Of a DNA stretch of 64,000 nucleotides, positions 19,009 through 27,391 are shown in pieces. Each line of letters begins with the position of its first letter. Within the stretch, counting starts at the first letter, position 1. Below the pieces are notes generated by a model. That model saw only the letters and a list, made by a program, of their open reading frames with translations. It made no database searches and had not been told where the DNA came from. The stretch spans positions 107,001 to 171,000 of the forward strand of contig NZ_CP149510.1 in NCBI RefSeq assembly GCF_040126305.1, given 5' to 3'. The translations under genes and the position numbers were made by a program. Source of the stretch: Pararhizobium sp. A13. Lineage in GTDB: Bacteria > Pseudomonadota > Alphaproteobacteria > Rhizobiales > Rhizobiaceae.

Positions 19009-19259
19009 CCCCGGCTCTCGAATGGCCGCGGCGCATCTGGTGTCGAGCGTATGCGAGGCTCAAGCCCGGTGAGCATGACGATAGTGACGGCCGGACGCGA
19101 CGCGCCGCACGGCGGCTGACGTGCGTTAAGCTGATTGTGATGCCATGGAACCGCCGGATCGGTCCGTGGCGTCTAGTTGTGTTTCCAAACGTGCCCTGAT
19201 GCAGCAGGCGTCACCAATCGCGGACGATCTGGCGGTGTTTTCGAATTGGTCGGGACGTT

Positions 19260-19619
19260 CTACGCCGCAAGAGCGACGGCAACGGCCTTGCGAATATCCG
19301 GCAAAGTGAAGGGTTTGGAGACGACGTCGATGACCTTGCCGGACAGATTGTCCGCCCTTTCGCGCTGTTCGGCGTAACCCGTCATCAAAAGGATCTTCAG
19401 GGCCGGAAAGGCGGCCGACGCTTCATGGGCGAGTTCGATGCCGTCCATGACGGGCATGCGGATATCGGACAAAAGCAAGTCGAAGCGCCCGCCGCGCAGG
19501 AAGGCCAGCCCCTCGGCGCCATCGGCAGCCTCGACGGTTTCATGACCGTCCAATTGTAGCGCCCGGGCAACGAAACGGCGCAGGCCGTCCTCATCTTCAG
19601 TAATCAGGATTTTCGCCAT
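19260..19619 (-). CDS. cpdR: Single-domain response regulator CpdR
   Basis: A 119-residue stand-alone receiver domain. The acidic pocket is in ITEDEDG, the phospho-acceptor is Asp52 (LLSDIRMPVMDG), the Thr switch is in LLMTGYAEQRERA and the conserved Lys in VSKPFT. The LMTGYAEQRERA stretch is characteristic of CpdR, which when unphosphorylated primes ClpXP for degradation of CtrA and other substrates; phosphate arrives through CckA-ChpT. Two ATGs occur in tandem; the second (19619) has the better spacing from GGAGG. chpT, ctrA and sciP lie 40 kb away in the same window. Confidence 0.82.
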   Translation of the reverse strand: MAKILITEDEDGLRRFVARALQLDGHETVEAADGAEGLAFLRGGRFDLLLSDIRMPVMDGIELAHEASAAFPALKILLMTGYAEQRERADNLSGKVIDVVSKPFTLPDIRKAVAVALAA

Positions 19620-19778
19620 CATGGCCTCCGTTTCGGCAACAAAACTCCGCGGGGTCTGCGCTATGCAAAGCGCCATGCCCCTCACCCGCAGCACATCGCT
19701 GCGGGGTCACACCACCAGAGTTTTCTTTGTTTTCCGTAAACGCGGATGGCCAGATCAGCGCTGTCCCCGGCCGGATGG

Positions 19779-20324
19779 TTATTCCGCGTCGCCGGTGACG
19801 ATGCCGACGAAGGGCAATTCGCGGAACGCATAGGCGACATCCATGCCGTAGCCGACGACGAAATAGTCCGGGCATTCGAAGCCGACATAATCCGCTTCGA
19901 GGTCGGTCTGACGCTTCACCTTCTTGTCGAGAAGAACCGCGATCGAGACCGACTTGGCGCCGCGCTCATACATCAGTTCCTTGGCGAAACGCAGGGTGCG
20001 ACCCGACTCGAGGATGTCGTCGATCAACAGAATGTCACGGCCATGCACGTCGCTGTCGATGTCCTTGATGATCCGGACGCCCTGCGACACCGTGCCGGTG
20101 CCGTAGCTCGACAGCGTGATGAACTCGACTTCCGGCGCAAGGCCGGTCGCATGCATGGCGCGGATCAGGTCGGCGGCGAAAATGAAGGACCCCTTCAGAA
20201 CCGCTATGACGAGCAGATCGTTCATCGGTCCCTGTCCGATCTTTTCGGCCAATTCGATATTGCGCGCCGCAATGGTTTCGGCGGAGTAGAGCGGTTCGAT
20301 GTTTTTCCCACGGACGACGGGCAT
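19779..20324 (-). CDS. hpt: Hypoxanthine phosphoribosyltransferase
   Basis: Purine salvage enzyme making IMP/GMP from hypoxanthine/guanine and PRPP. The PRPP-binding motif is ILLIDDILESGRTL, and the C-terminal purine-binding part reads ECPDYFVVGYGMDVAYAFREL. I chose ATG 20324 (MPVVRGKNIEP, 181 residues, the family length), which has TCTGGAGA upstream; an in-frame ATG at 20348 would add eight residues. It lies upstream of cpdR on the same strand, about 160 bp away. Confidence 0.93.
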   Translation of the reverse strand: MPVVRGKNIEPLYSAETIAARNIELAEKIGQGPMNDLLVIAVLKGSFIFAADLIRAMHATGLAPEVEFITLSSYGTGTVSQGVRIIKDIDSDVHGRDILLIDDILESGRTLRFAKELMYERGAKSVSIAVLLDKKVKRQTDLEADYVGFECPDYFVVGYGMDVAYAFRELPFVGIVTGDAE

Positions 20325-20392
20325 GTGGAAGTCTCCAGAAATGGTCATGGAGACTGCGTGCTAGGCCTCCGGAAGCTAGCCGCTTAGCACAG

Positions 20393-21076
20393 TCACGGGG
20401 ACGAATCACCCTTTTCGCCAAAGGAAACCGTCACGTCCGGCAGTTTTCCACCTGCGTGTGGGAGGCGCGTCGAGAACGGGCGGCTTTCGCCGGGTGCAAG
20501 CGCCGCCTCGCCCGAGAATATCCGGCTGGCCGTGCGTTTCCGTCCACCGGCGATGACATCGACCTGGATCGTCGGCACGGCCTTCGGCGCATCGGAAAGA
20601 TTTTCGACGGCGCCGTAGACCGAAACAATCTTCATGCCGTTGGCGTCGCTGAGCGCCGTGGTGACGCCCTTGATGGACAAGGCCGGAGATGCAACGGCCG
20701 GCTGATGATGGGAAAGACCGGCGAAAAGCAGGAAGACGGGCGCACACAGGCACGTCACGAGCACCGCAAACGCCTTGGGCGACGCCGTCTGGAGCAGGCG
20801 TTCAAGATGGTTCACCGCCCATGGAAGAACCGACGCAACGCGTGTCCCGCCGGCAACGCCGCGCGTTTGTTGCAGACGTGCGGCGGGTCGGCGATTGTCA
20901 TTGAAGACCGGATAGACATTGCGGCGGCTGGTTGCCGGGACGATCTCGAATTCCGCGTCGATGATATCCGTCGCGCGCGAAGCACTTGACCTTTGGACGG
21001 AGCACTGAGGACGATCGGGCGGCAGAAGGTCCATCCGGCAGGCGGAATTGCCCCTGTTGGAACGGAAAGCGTTCAT
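20393..21076 (-). CDS. DUF3426-like membrane protein
   Basis: A 227-residue protein with a cytoplasmic N-terminal half, one transmembrane helix near residues 125-142 (FAVLVTCLCAPVFLLFAGL) and a periplasmic domain whose sequence (VYGAVENLSDAPKAVPTIQVDV) matches the FxLyD-like DUF3426 fold. Most relatives start with a zinc ribbon (two CxxC pairs); here only isolated cysteines are seen, so the ribbon appears missing. Start ATG 21076 has AGAGGAGAGACC upstream. It is divergent from ftsE across a short region with a CtrA-type site, a conserved neighbourhood. Function unknown. Confidence 0.6.
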   Translation of the reverse strand: MNAFRSNRGNSACRMDLLPPDRPQCSVQRSSASRATDIIDAEFEIVPATSRRNVYPVFNDNRRPAARLQQTRGVAGGTRVASVLPWAVNHLERLLQTASPKAFAVLVTCLCAPVFLLFAGLSHHQPAVASPALSIKGVTTALSDANGMKIVSVYGAVENLSDAPKAVPTIQVDVIAGGRKRTASRIFSGEAALAPGESRPFSTRLPHAGGKLPDVTVSFGEKGDSSP

Positions 21077-21229
21077 GGTCTCTCCTCTCGCAGCCACACC
21101 GGCCACGCCAGAATGCCGGGATTGGCCAACGGCCAGAATCGGGCATTGAAACAAACCTTTCCGAGACGTAAACCTAAATGGTTAATGCTTCGAAAATGAT
21201 GCCCGCAAACCAGCTGCTTTCATCGAAAA

Positions 21230-21244
21230 TTAACCATTGTTTAA
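21230..21244 (+). promoter_or_regulatory. Perfect CtrA-type binding site (TTAA-N7-TTAA) upstream of ftsE
   Basis: TTAA CCATTGT TTAA at 21230-21244 matches the full alphaproteobacterial CtrA consensus exactly, including the ACC after the second half (TTAACC). It sits about 110 bp before the ftsE start and 150 bp from the divergent DUF3426 gene. Binding is inferred from sequence. Confidence 0.6.
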
Positions 21245-21351
21245 CCATGTTGGGAGCTTAGCAGTGAGCGCGACGCCGTTTCCTGTGGCAGAGGCCATCA
21301 ACCCGCCGGAAATGCGTGGCAAGAAGCCTGACGAGAAGCTGGACGGACCCG

Positions 21352-22011
21352 TTGATTCACTTTGAAAATGTCGGATTGCGCTATGGAATGGGTCCGGAAA
21401 TCCTCCGCGATCTGACCTTCGACATTCCCAAAAAGTCCTTCCAGTTCCTGACCGGCCCGTCAGGCGCCGGCAAGACGACGCTGCTCAGGCTGCTGTTCCT
21501 TTCATTGAGGCCGACACGCGGCCTGATCCGCATGTTCGACCGCAACATCTCGACCATTCCGCGCGAGGAATTCCCGATGCTGCGCCGCCGCGTCGGCATC
21601 GTCTTCCAGGACTTCCGCCTGCTCGATCACCTGACCACCTACGAGAATGTCGCGCTGCCCCTGCGCGTGCGGGGCAAGGACGAATCGTCCTACCGCGCCG
21701 ACGTTCTCGAACTTCTTGGCTGGGTCGGGCTCGGCGAGCGCATCAACGTCCTGCCGCCGGTCCTCTCGGGCGGCGAGAAGCAACGCGCGGCGATCGCTCG
21801 CGCCCTGATCGACCGACCGGAAATTCTGCTCGCCGACGAACCGACCGGCAACGTCGATCCGCCGATGGCGCGGCGTCTCCTGAACCTCTTTCTCGAACTC
21901 AACCGGCTCGGCACCGCCGTCGTCATTGCCACCCATGATCTTTCGCTGATGGACCAGGTCGAGGCGCGGCGCATGATCCTCTCGCAGGGGCGGCTCGACA
22001 TCTATGAGTGA
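21352..22011 (+). CDS. ftsE: Cell-division ABC transporter ATPase FtsE
   Basis: ATPase that with FtsX couples the divisome to peptidoglycan hydrolases. Walker A is TGPSGAGKTTLL, the signature motif LSGGEKQRAAIARAL, Walker B ILLADEPTGNVD and the H-loop ATHDLS. FtsE-typical FQDFRLLDHLTTYENVALP is present. I chose TTG 21352 (MIHFENVGLRYG, 219 residues, family length); a GTG at 21316 would add 12 unusual residues. The stop overlaps the ftsX start. Confidence 0.93.
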   Translation: MIHFENVGLRYGMGPEILRDLTFDIPKKSFQFLTGPSGAGKTTLLRLLFLSLRPTRGLIRMFDRNISTIPREEFPMLRRRVGIVFQDFRLLDHLTTYENVALPLRVRGKDESSYRADVLELLGWVGLGERINVLPPVLSGGEKQRAAIARALIDRPEILLADEPTGNVDPPMARRLLNLFLELNRLGTAVVIATHDLSLMDQVEARRMILSQGRLDIYE

Positions 22012-23014
22012 AGCCCCGCTCGCCAACCATCCGCAGCCGGCAGCGCCCCCGGAGCGCAAGGCGGCGCTACGCGTGCGGCCGACGGCGCCGATCGTGCCGC
22101 CGGGCAATGTCTCCGGCAATGCGCTGATGCTGGTGATCGCCATCATGGCCTTCCTCGCCTGCCTGACGCTCGGCGCGGTCAGCATGGTGCGCTCGACGGC
22201 GCAGAGCTGGCAGAGCCAGATTTCCCGCGAGATCACCATCCAGATCAAGCCGGACGAAAAGCTGGACATGGAAAAGGCGCTTGCCGACGCACGCGACCTG
22301 GCCCTGACCTTCGACGGCACCACCGACGGCAACATCGTCGACAAGGAGGCAACCGCACGGCTGCTTGAGCCGTGGCTTGGCGAAGGCCTCGACCTCGACG
22401 ACCTGCCGGTGCCGCGCCTCGTCATCATCACCATCGACGAGAAAAACCCGCCCGATTTCGCCGCGATGCGTAAGATGCTGACGGAGACCATCCCGCAGGC
22501 CTATCTCGACGATCACCGCACCTGGGTCGATCGGCTGGTCGCCATGGCGCATACGACGGCGCTGATCGGCACCGGCGTGCTGGTGCTGGTTTTTTCGGCC
22601 ATGGTGCTGACCGTCATCTTCGCGACGCGCGGAACGCTGTCGGGCAACCGGCATATCGTCGAGGTCCTGCATTTCGTCGGAGCCGAGGCCGGGTTCGTCG
22701 CCTCCGAGTTCCAGAAACATTTCCTCAAGATCAGCCTCAAGGGCGCCGGCGCCGGCGGCCTCTTGGCCGCGACCTGCTTTGCGATCGCGAGCTTCTGGCA
22801 GTCGCGCTCGATCGCCACGCCGCAAAGCGACCAGGCGACCGCCCTGTTTGGCAGCTTTACCATCGGCTATACGGGTTACCTCGGCATCGCTGCGATCATG
22901 ATCGTCATCGCACTTCTGACCACATTGACCGCGCGGTTCACGGTGATGCGGACGATCTACGAGATCGACCTGATCCGCTCCGATCCGGCCCGTATCGATA
23001 CGTATCAGAACTGA
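22004..23014 (+). CDS. ftsX: Cell-division protein FtsX
   Basis: A 336-residue permease-like partner of FtsE. A cytoplasmic N-terminal tail of about 40 residues, one helix (about 42-62), a periplasmic domain (65-185), then three C-terminal helices (about 190-210, 245-265, 288-312) give the FtsX topology. The first codon overlaps the end of ftsE by 8 bp. The periplasmic loop in this family activates murein hydrolases or their regulators at the septum. Confidence 0.92.
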   Translation: MSEAPLANHPQPAAPPERKAALRVRPTAPIVPPGNVSGNALMLVIAIMAFLACLTLGAVSMVRSTAQSWQSQISREITIQIKPDEKLDMEKALADARDLALTFDGTTDGNIVDKEATARLLEPWLGEGLDLDDLPVPRLVIITIDEKNPPDFAAMRKMLTETIPQAYLDDHRTWVDRLVAMAHTTALIGTGVLVLVFSAMVLTVIFATRGTLSGNRHIVEVLHFVGAEAGFVASEFQKHFLKISLKGAGAGGLLAATCFAIASFWQSRSIATPQSDQATALFGSFTIGYTGYLGIAAIMIVIALLTTLTARFTVMRTIYEIDLIRSDPARIDTYQN

Positions 23015-23078
23015 CGCACATGATTGCATTGCCTCGCATCCCTTCCTTGCCGCAATCTGTCCGTATGGAAGAATCACA

Positions 23079-23804
23079 ATGGCTGGCGAAGCGCCCAGGA
23101 CAGGAATGAGCGAAAGCGGCGGCATGCGGCGGAAAGGCGCGCGGGTGCGCAGGCATGTCAGCCTTCGCCGGCGGTTGGTGCGGCTGACGTTCTACGTGCT
23201 GCTGCTCATCGCCGGCAGCGCAACGGCAGGCTTCCTCTATTTCGCCGATTCCGTCGCCTCGCTGCAGCCGCCAGCCAACCCCAGAGCCGACGCCATCGTT
23301 GTCCTGACGGGCGGTTTCCAGCGGATCGATCAGGCCGTTGAACTCTTGAAAGGTGGAGCGGGCAAGCGGCTGCTCATCTCCGGCGTCCACCCCTCGACGA
23401 CGGGCGGCCAGATCCGCCGCAACACACAGAGCTCCGCCGACCTCTTCAAATGCTGCGTCGATATCGGCCATGACGCGATCGACACGATCGGCAATGCCAA
23501 CGAAACCGCCAACTGGATTCGCAGCAACGGCTACCGCAGCATTCTCGTCGTCACCAACAACTACCACATGCCACGCAGCCTGCTCGAATTGCGCCGCGCC
23601 AACCCGGGCATCGAGTTCATTGCCTATCCGGTCGTCAATTCCGACCTGAAGAGCACCAACTGGCTGCACAATCCGATGGTGCTGAAGACGATCCTTTCCG
23701 AATACGTCAAACTGACCATCGCATCCGCGCGCGACACGCTCGGCGCCCATCCGGCAAGCGGCCTTCGCACCGAAGGCAAGGACGCCACCGCATCCGGAAA
23801 CTGA
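23079..23804 (+). CDS. YdcF/DUF218 (ElyC/SanA-like) envelope protein
   Basis: A 241-residue protein with a basic N-terminal tail, one membrane helix (about residues 35-57) and a DUF218 domain: DAIVVLTGGFQRIDQAVELL, then GNANETANWIRSNGY and VTNNYHMPRSLLEL, the conserved core. DUF218 proteins of the SanA/ElyC type act in envelope barrier and peptidoglycan precursor metabolism. It follows ftsX by 65 bp and is probably in the same transcription unit, so a link with division or cell-wall growth is plausible. Confidence 0.82.
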   Translation: MAGEAPRTGMSESGGMRRKGARVRRHVSLRRRLVRLTFYVLLLIAGSATAGFLYFADSVASLQPPANPRADAIVVLTGGFQRIDQAVELLKGGAGKRLLISGVHPSTTGGQIRRNTQSSADLFKCCVDIGHDAIDTIGNANETANWIRSNGYRSILVVTNNYHMPRSLLELRRANPGIEFIAYPVVNSDLKSTNWLHNPMVLKTILSEYVKLTIASARDTLGAHPASGLRTEGKDATASGN

Positions 23805-23897
23805 GCGGCAAGGCTAGAAACCCGCAAGGGAAGCGGTTTTCCTTCCCGGAATATTCGTGTAGGCAGCGGTCAGTTCTTTGCTGCGAAAGCCTGCCTG

Positions 23898-24683
23898 ATG
23901 ATCATCCTGCGTTCGGTCCTGTTCAACATCGCGTTCTATATCAACCTGATTGCCCAGATGATCGTGATGACGCCGATCTATTTCCTGGTGCCCCGCAAGA
24001 CAGCATGGTTCGTTCCGAAGAACTGGGCCCGCAGCAATCACTGGTTGTTCAAGACGATCGTCGGTACGACATTCGAGATCGAGGGTCTCGAGAATATCCC
24101 GAAGGAGGGATATATCTTCGCCCCCAAGCATCAGTCCTTCTGGGACGTCTATGCGCTGCTGCCCTGGCTGTCCGATCCCTTCTTCATCCTGAAGCGCGAA
24201 CTCGTCTGGATCCCGCTGTTCGGCTGGTACGTCCAGAAACAGCGGATGGTGCCGGTCGATCGCGGCGCCCGCGGCAGGGTGATGGCGGCGGTGATGCAGC
24301 GCACCAAGGACGAAATGGCGACCGGCCGCCAGTTGATCATCTACCCCGAAGGCACGCGCCGCCCGCCAGGCGCGCCGCCGCACTACAAATACGGCATCGC
24401 CCGCCTCTACCGCGATCTCGCCGTGCCGGTGGTCCCGGTCGTCATGCATCCCGGCCTGTTCTGGCCGCGCCGCAAATTCCTGCGGTTCCCCGGCCATTTC
24501 AAGGTGCGCATCCTGCCGCCGATCGAAGCCGGTCTCGATCCCGATGTCTTTCTGCAGACACTGGTCGATGTGATGGAAAAGGCCAGCGATCAGCTGCTGG
24601 TGGAAACGGTGAAGGACAATCCGCACTTGCCGCTGCCGCCGACGGCAGCCCAGCGGCTGAAGGAATTGCAGGCTCAGGCCTGA
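23898..24683 (+). CDS. plsC: 1-acyl-sn-glycerol-3-phosphate acyltransferase
   Basis: Acylates lysophosphatidic acid to phosphatidic acid at the inner membrane. The catalytic HX4D box is KHQSFWDVYA and the substrate-binding motif is IIYPEGTRRPPGAP. An N-terminal hydrophobic helix anchors the 261-residue protein. Rhizobia carry several PlsC paralogues, so this may be the essential one or an auxiliary such as an ornithine-lipid type enzyme; sequence alone does not settle it. Its last 10 bp overlap the convergent ChaC-like gene. Confidence 0.88.
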   Translation: MIILRSVLFNIAFYINLIAQMIVMTPIYFLVPRKTAWFVPKNWARSNHWLFKTIVGTTFEIEGLENIPKEGYIFAPKHQSFWDVYALLPWLSDPFFILKRELVWIPLFGWYVQKQRMVPVDRGARGRVMAAVMQRTKDEMATGRQLIIYPEGTRRPPGAPPHYKYGIARLYRDLAVPVVPVVMHPGLFWPRRKFLRFPGHFKVRILPPIEAGLDPDVFLQTLVDVMEKASDQLLVETVKDNPHLPLPPTAAQRLKELQAQA

Positions 24684-25219
24684 GCCTGCATCCGTTTGAC
24701 GGTGGCTGCCACTTCTTCGAGCCAGTGATCGCGAATGCCCATCTCCTGCAGATGGGCAAGCGTGTTCATCACATACTCCGTGTTGGCGCCCGATTTGCCA
24801 TGCGACACGGCAACCGTCGCGGCCGCTTCCTCGGCGCTCAGCGCGCCGGCATATTGCACATGGTTGCGGTCGATGATGTAGGTGAGCGCCGGTACGCGCC
24901 GCCCGTCGGCAAGCTTAACCGGCATGGTGCGTTCCTTGTAGACATGGGTGACCAGCTCGCGCTCGCGCAGGTAGTCGATGACGTCAGTCTTGTCCTTCTG
25001 AGTCACCTTGAAGGCCATGCCACGGCAGGAGCCGCCATAGTCGAGGCCGAGCACCAGGCCGGGGCGTTCCTGCGTGCCGCGGTGCACCCAGGAGCGGACG
25101 CAGAGCGCGCGCCGGTAGCCGAAAGCCCGGGCCGTCATCTTGTTTTCGAAGGCAAAGCCGGGGTTCCACATCAGGGAACCGTAGCCAAAGACCCAAAAAT
25201 CGTCCATATCCACTGCCAT
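24674..25219 (-). CDS. ChaC-like gamma-glutamylcyclotransferase
   Basis: A 181-residue protein beginning with FWVFGYGSLMWNPGF, the signature of the cyclotransferase fold (substrate-binding YGSL). ChaC enzymes cleave the gamma-glutamyl group of glutathione to 5-oxoproline and Cys-Gly. YIDRNHVQYAG and the glycine-rich MAFKVTQKDK region match ChaC rather than GGCT. The catalytic Glu is probably in LRERELVTH. Likely cytosolic glutathione turnover. Confidence 0.82.
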   Translation of the reverse strand: MAVDMDDFWVFGYGSLMWNPGFAFENKMTARAFGYRRALCVRSWVHRGTQERPGLVLGLDYGGSCRGMAFKVTQKDKTDVIDYLRERELVTHVYKERTMPVKLADGRRVPALTYIIDRNHVQYAGALSAEEAAATVAVSHGKSGANTEYVMNTLAHLQEMGIRDHWLEEVAATVKRMQAQA

Positions 25220-25408
25220 TCACTTTGACGCCATCCCGATGCCGCCGAACGGCGCCGGGATGGCCGACAGACAACTCTGGTGCTTTCCTAGCGTATAAGA
25301 TCGCCAATCGGAATCGGTTTCCTGAACGATTGCTCGCAAACGGGAAGACGCCAGCAGCCGGTCCCGGTGCAGCAGCATCAGAGATGGGCGATATCCTTGG
25401 AGCAGACC

Positions 25409-26452
25409 ATGACAGCAGCAGACATTGCCGAACCCAGCGCCGGGAGCCGAAAGATCCGATGGCTGGCGATCGGTATCCTCCTGTTTCTGGGCGTCTATTC
25501 CGGCGCATGGTTTTTTGCGGCAAACCAGATCGAGACGCGGCTGCCGGCCTTTCTGAGCGAGAATAAAGGCACCGGATCATCGGCCGAATGCGGCGGCATG
25601 ACCGTGCGCGGCTTCCCTTTCCGCATCGGCCTGTTCTGCGACACGGTCCGCCTTGACGATGCGGCACGTGGAGCCTCCGCGTCGTTCGGCGCGCTGCGCT
25701 CGGCAGCCCAGGTCTACCAGCCGGGACATGCGGTGATCGAACTCGACGGCCCGGCGGAAATCCGCGTGTCGCCTGGCCTGTCCGTCTCGGCCGCCTGGTC
25801 GCTGCTGCATGCCAGCATGCAAGCCACCCTTTCCGGCCTCGACCGGACCTCGATGACCTATGACCAGCTTTCGGGAACCGCCGTTTTGCCGGCGATGGAA
25901 GAGGAAGCAATAGTCGGTGCTACGCACAAACTCGCCTTCGGCGCCGGACATGGCGAGGCGCATTTCCGGCAGAACGGTCCGGATCTCGACGCCGCTCTCA
26001 GCGTCGATGGTTTCGATGCCAAGGTGGATGGCGGGCCAAGCCTGCTGCCGCTGCTCAATGCGAGCGCGGATATGACATTTGTCGATCGCGCGTCTCTGAT
26101 GAATGCCGGAGGGCTGCAGCCGGGCGCGCTTCGCAACAGCAAGGGGGAAATGCGCAACCTCACTCTCGATCTCGGCAACGGCATGGTCACCACCGCAACC
26201 GGCCCCTTCGCCGTCAACGATCGGGGGCTGATCTCCGGCGAGTTCAGCGTCACGATGAAGAACATCGAAGGCTGGCGTCAGAACCTCGTCAAGGTGTTTT
26301 CGAATGAGGACGGAACGGCCATGGTCAACAACATCGCCAACATGCTGACGGCGCTGGCCGACGGCAAGAACGAGGCGACCGTGAAGCTGAATGTCCGCGA
26401 CGGCATCGCGTTCCTCGCCTTCTTCCCGATCGGTGAGCTACCGCAGCTATAA
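25409..26452 (+). CDS. DUF2125 domain protein with N-terminal membrane anchor
   Basis: A 347-residue protein: one helix near residues 20-42, then a large predicted periplasmic beta-rich domain. SAECGGMTVRGFPFRIGLFC, with two cysteines, is the typical opening of DUF2125 proteins, which are widespread in alphaproteobacteria and functionally uncharacterised. ATG 25409 is preceded by CTTGGAGCAGACC; the frame opens 14 codons earlier without a better site. The neighbouring tyrC is convergent. Confidence 0.82.
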   Translation: MTAADIAEPSAGSRKIRWLAIGILLFLGVYSGAWFFAANQIETRLPAFLSENKGTGSSAECGGMTVRGFPFRIGLFCDTVRLDDAARGASASFGALRSAAQVYQPGHAVIELDGPAEIRVSPGLSVSAAWSLLHASMQATLSGLDRTSMTYDQLSGTAVLPAMEEEAIVGATHKLAFGAGHGEAHFRQNGPDLDAALSVDGFDAKVDGGPSLLPLLNASADMTFVDRASLMNAGGLQPGALRNSKGEMRNLTLDLGNGMVTTATGPFAVNDRGLISGEFSVTMKNIEGWRQNLVKVFSNEDGTAMVNNIANMLTALADGKNEATVKLNVRDGIAFLAFFPIGELPQL

Positions 26453-26467
26453 GCCACGGCTTAGCCG

Positions 26468-27391
26468 CTACTTCTGATCCATCGCGTGGCGGCCGAAGTC
26501 GGCCATCTCGGTGTCCTGGCCTGCCTGGATGATCGAGCGGCGGATGGCGCGGGTGCGGGTGAAGAGGTCAAACAGCTTTTCGCCATCACCCCAGCGGATC
26601 GCCCGCTGCAGGTAAGCGAGGTCCTCCGAGAACCGTGCCAGCATTTCGAGGATCGCGTCCTTGTTGTGCAGGCACACGTCCCGCCACATGGTCGGGTCGG
26701 AGGCGGCAAGACGGGTGAAATCGCGAAAACCGGACGCAGAATATTTTATCACTTCCGATTCGGTCACCGCTTCCAGATCGTCGGCCGTGCCGACGATATT
26801 GTAGGCGATGATGTGCGGCAGGTGCGAAACGATCGCCAGAACCTTGTCGTGGTGCTCCGGGTCCATATCGTCGACCATCGAGCCCAGCGTTTCCCAGAAG
26901 GTCCTGAGCTTTGCCTTCGCTGCCTCGTCGGTCTCCGGCAGCGGCGTCAGGATGCACCAGCGCCCCTTGAACAGGCCGATGAAGCCGGCATCCGGACCGG
27001 AATATTCCGTGCCGGCGATCGGGTGACCCGGAATGAAGTGGACGCCTTGCGGCATATGCGGCGCCATCTGGGCGATGACAGAGCCTTTGGTCGAACCCAC
27101 ATCCGTGACGATCGCACCGGGCTTCAAATTGGCCGCGATCTCAGCGGCGACAGCACCGGACGCACCGACCGGAACGGAAACGATGACTAGATCGGCATCC
27201 TTCACAGCCTCGGCGGCCGACGTCGTGTAGCGGTCGCCGAGCCCAAGTTCCTGAGCACGCTTCAACGTCGCGTCGCTGCGCGAGGAAACCGTGACGGAAC
27301 CGGCGAGCCCCTTGTCCTTGATCTCGCGCGCGATCGACGAGCCAATCAGGCCGATACCGACCAGGGCGATGGTGTCAAACTGCTTTGCCAT
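26468..27391 (-). CDS. tyrC: Prephenate/arogenate dehydrogenase
   Basis: NAD(P)-dependent oxidative decarboxylation of prephenate or arogenate on the way to tyrosine. The Rossmann motif is IALVGIGLIGSSIAREI; the substrate-site motif GHPIAGTEYSGP and the helical C-terminal dimerisation domain follow. The start ATG overlaps the stop of hisC (TGATG), so the pair is translationally coupled; a GTG one codon upstream is also possible. Length 307 residues is typical of TyrA/TyrC. Confidence 0.92.
   Translation of the reverse strand: MAKQFDTIALVGIGLIGSSIAREIKDKGLAGSVTVSSRSDATLKRAQELGLGDRYTTSAAEAVKDADLVIVSVPVGASGAVAAEIAANLKPGAIVTDVGSTKGSVIAQMAPHMPQGVHFIPGHPIAGTEYSGPDAGFIGLFKGRWCILTPLPETDEAAKAKLRTFWETLGSMVDDMDPEHHDKVLAIVSHLPHIIAYNIVGTADDLEAVTESEVIKYSASGFRDFTRLAASDPTMWRDVCLHNKDAILEMLARFSEDLAYLQRAIRWGDGEKLFDLFTRTRAIRRSIIQAGQDTEMADFGRHAMDQK

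Noticed and set aside
19684..19707. Hairpin CCCGCAGC/GCTGCGGG between hpt and cpdR as a terminator
   Set aside because: No T-run follows it in the direction of transcription (minus strand); it may be only a local stem in the cpdR leader.
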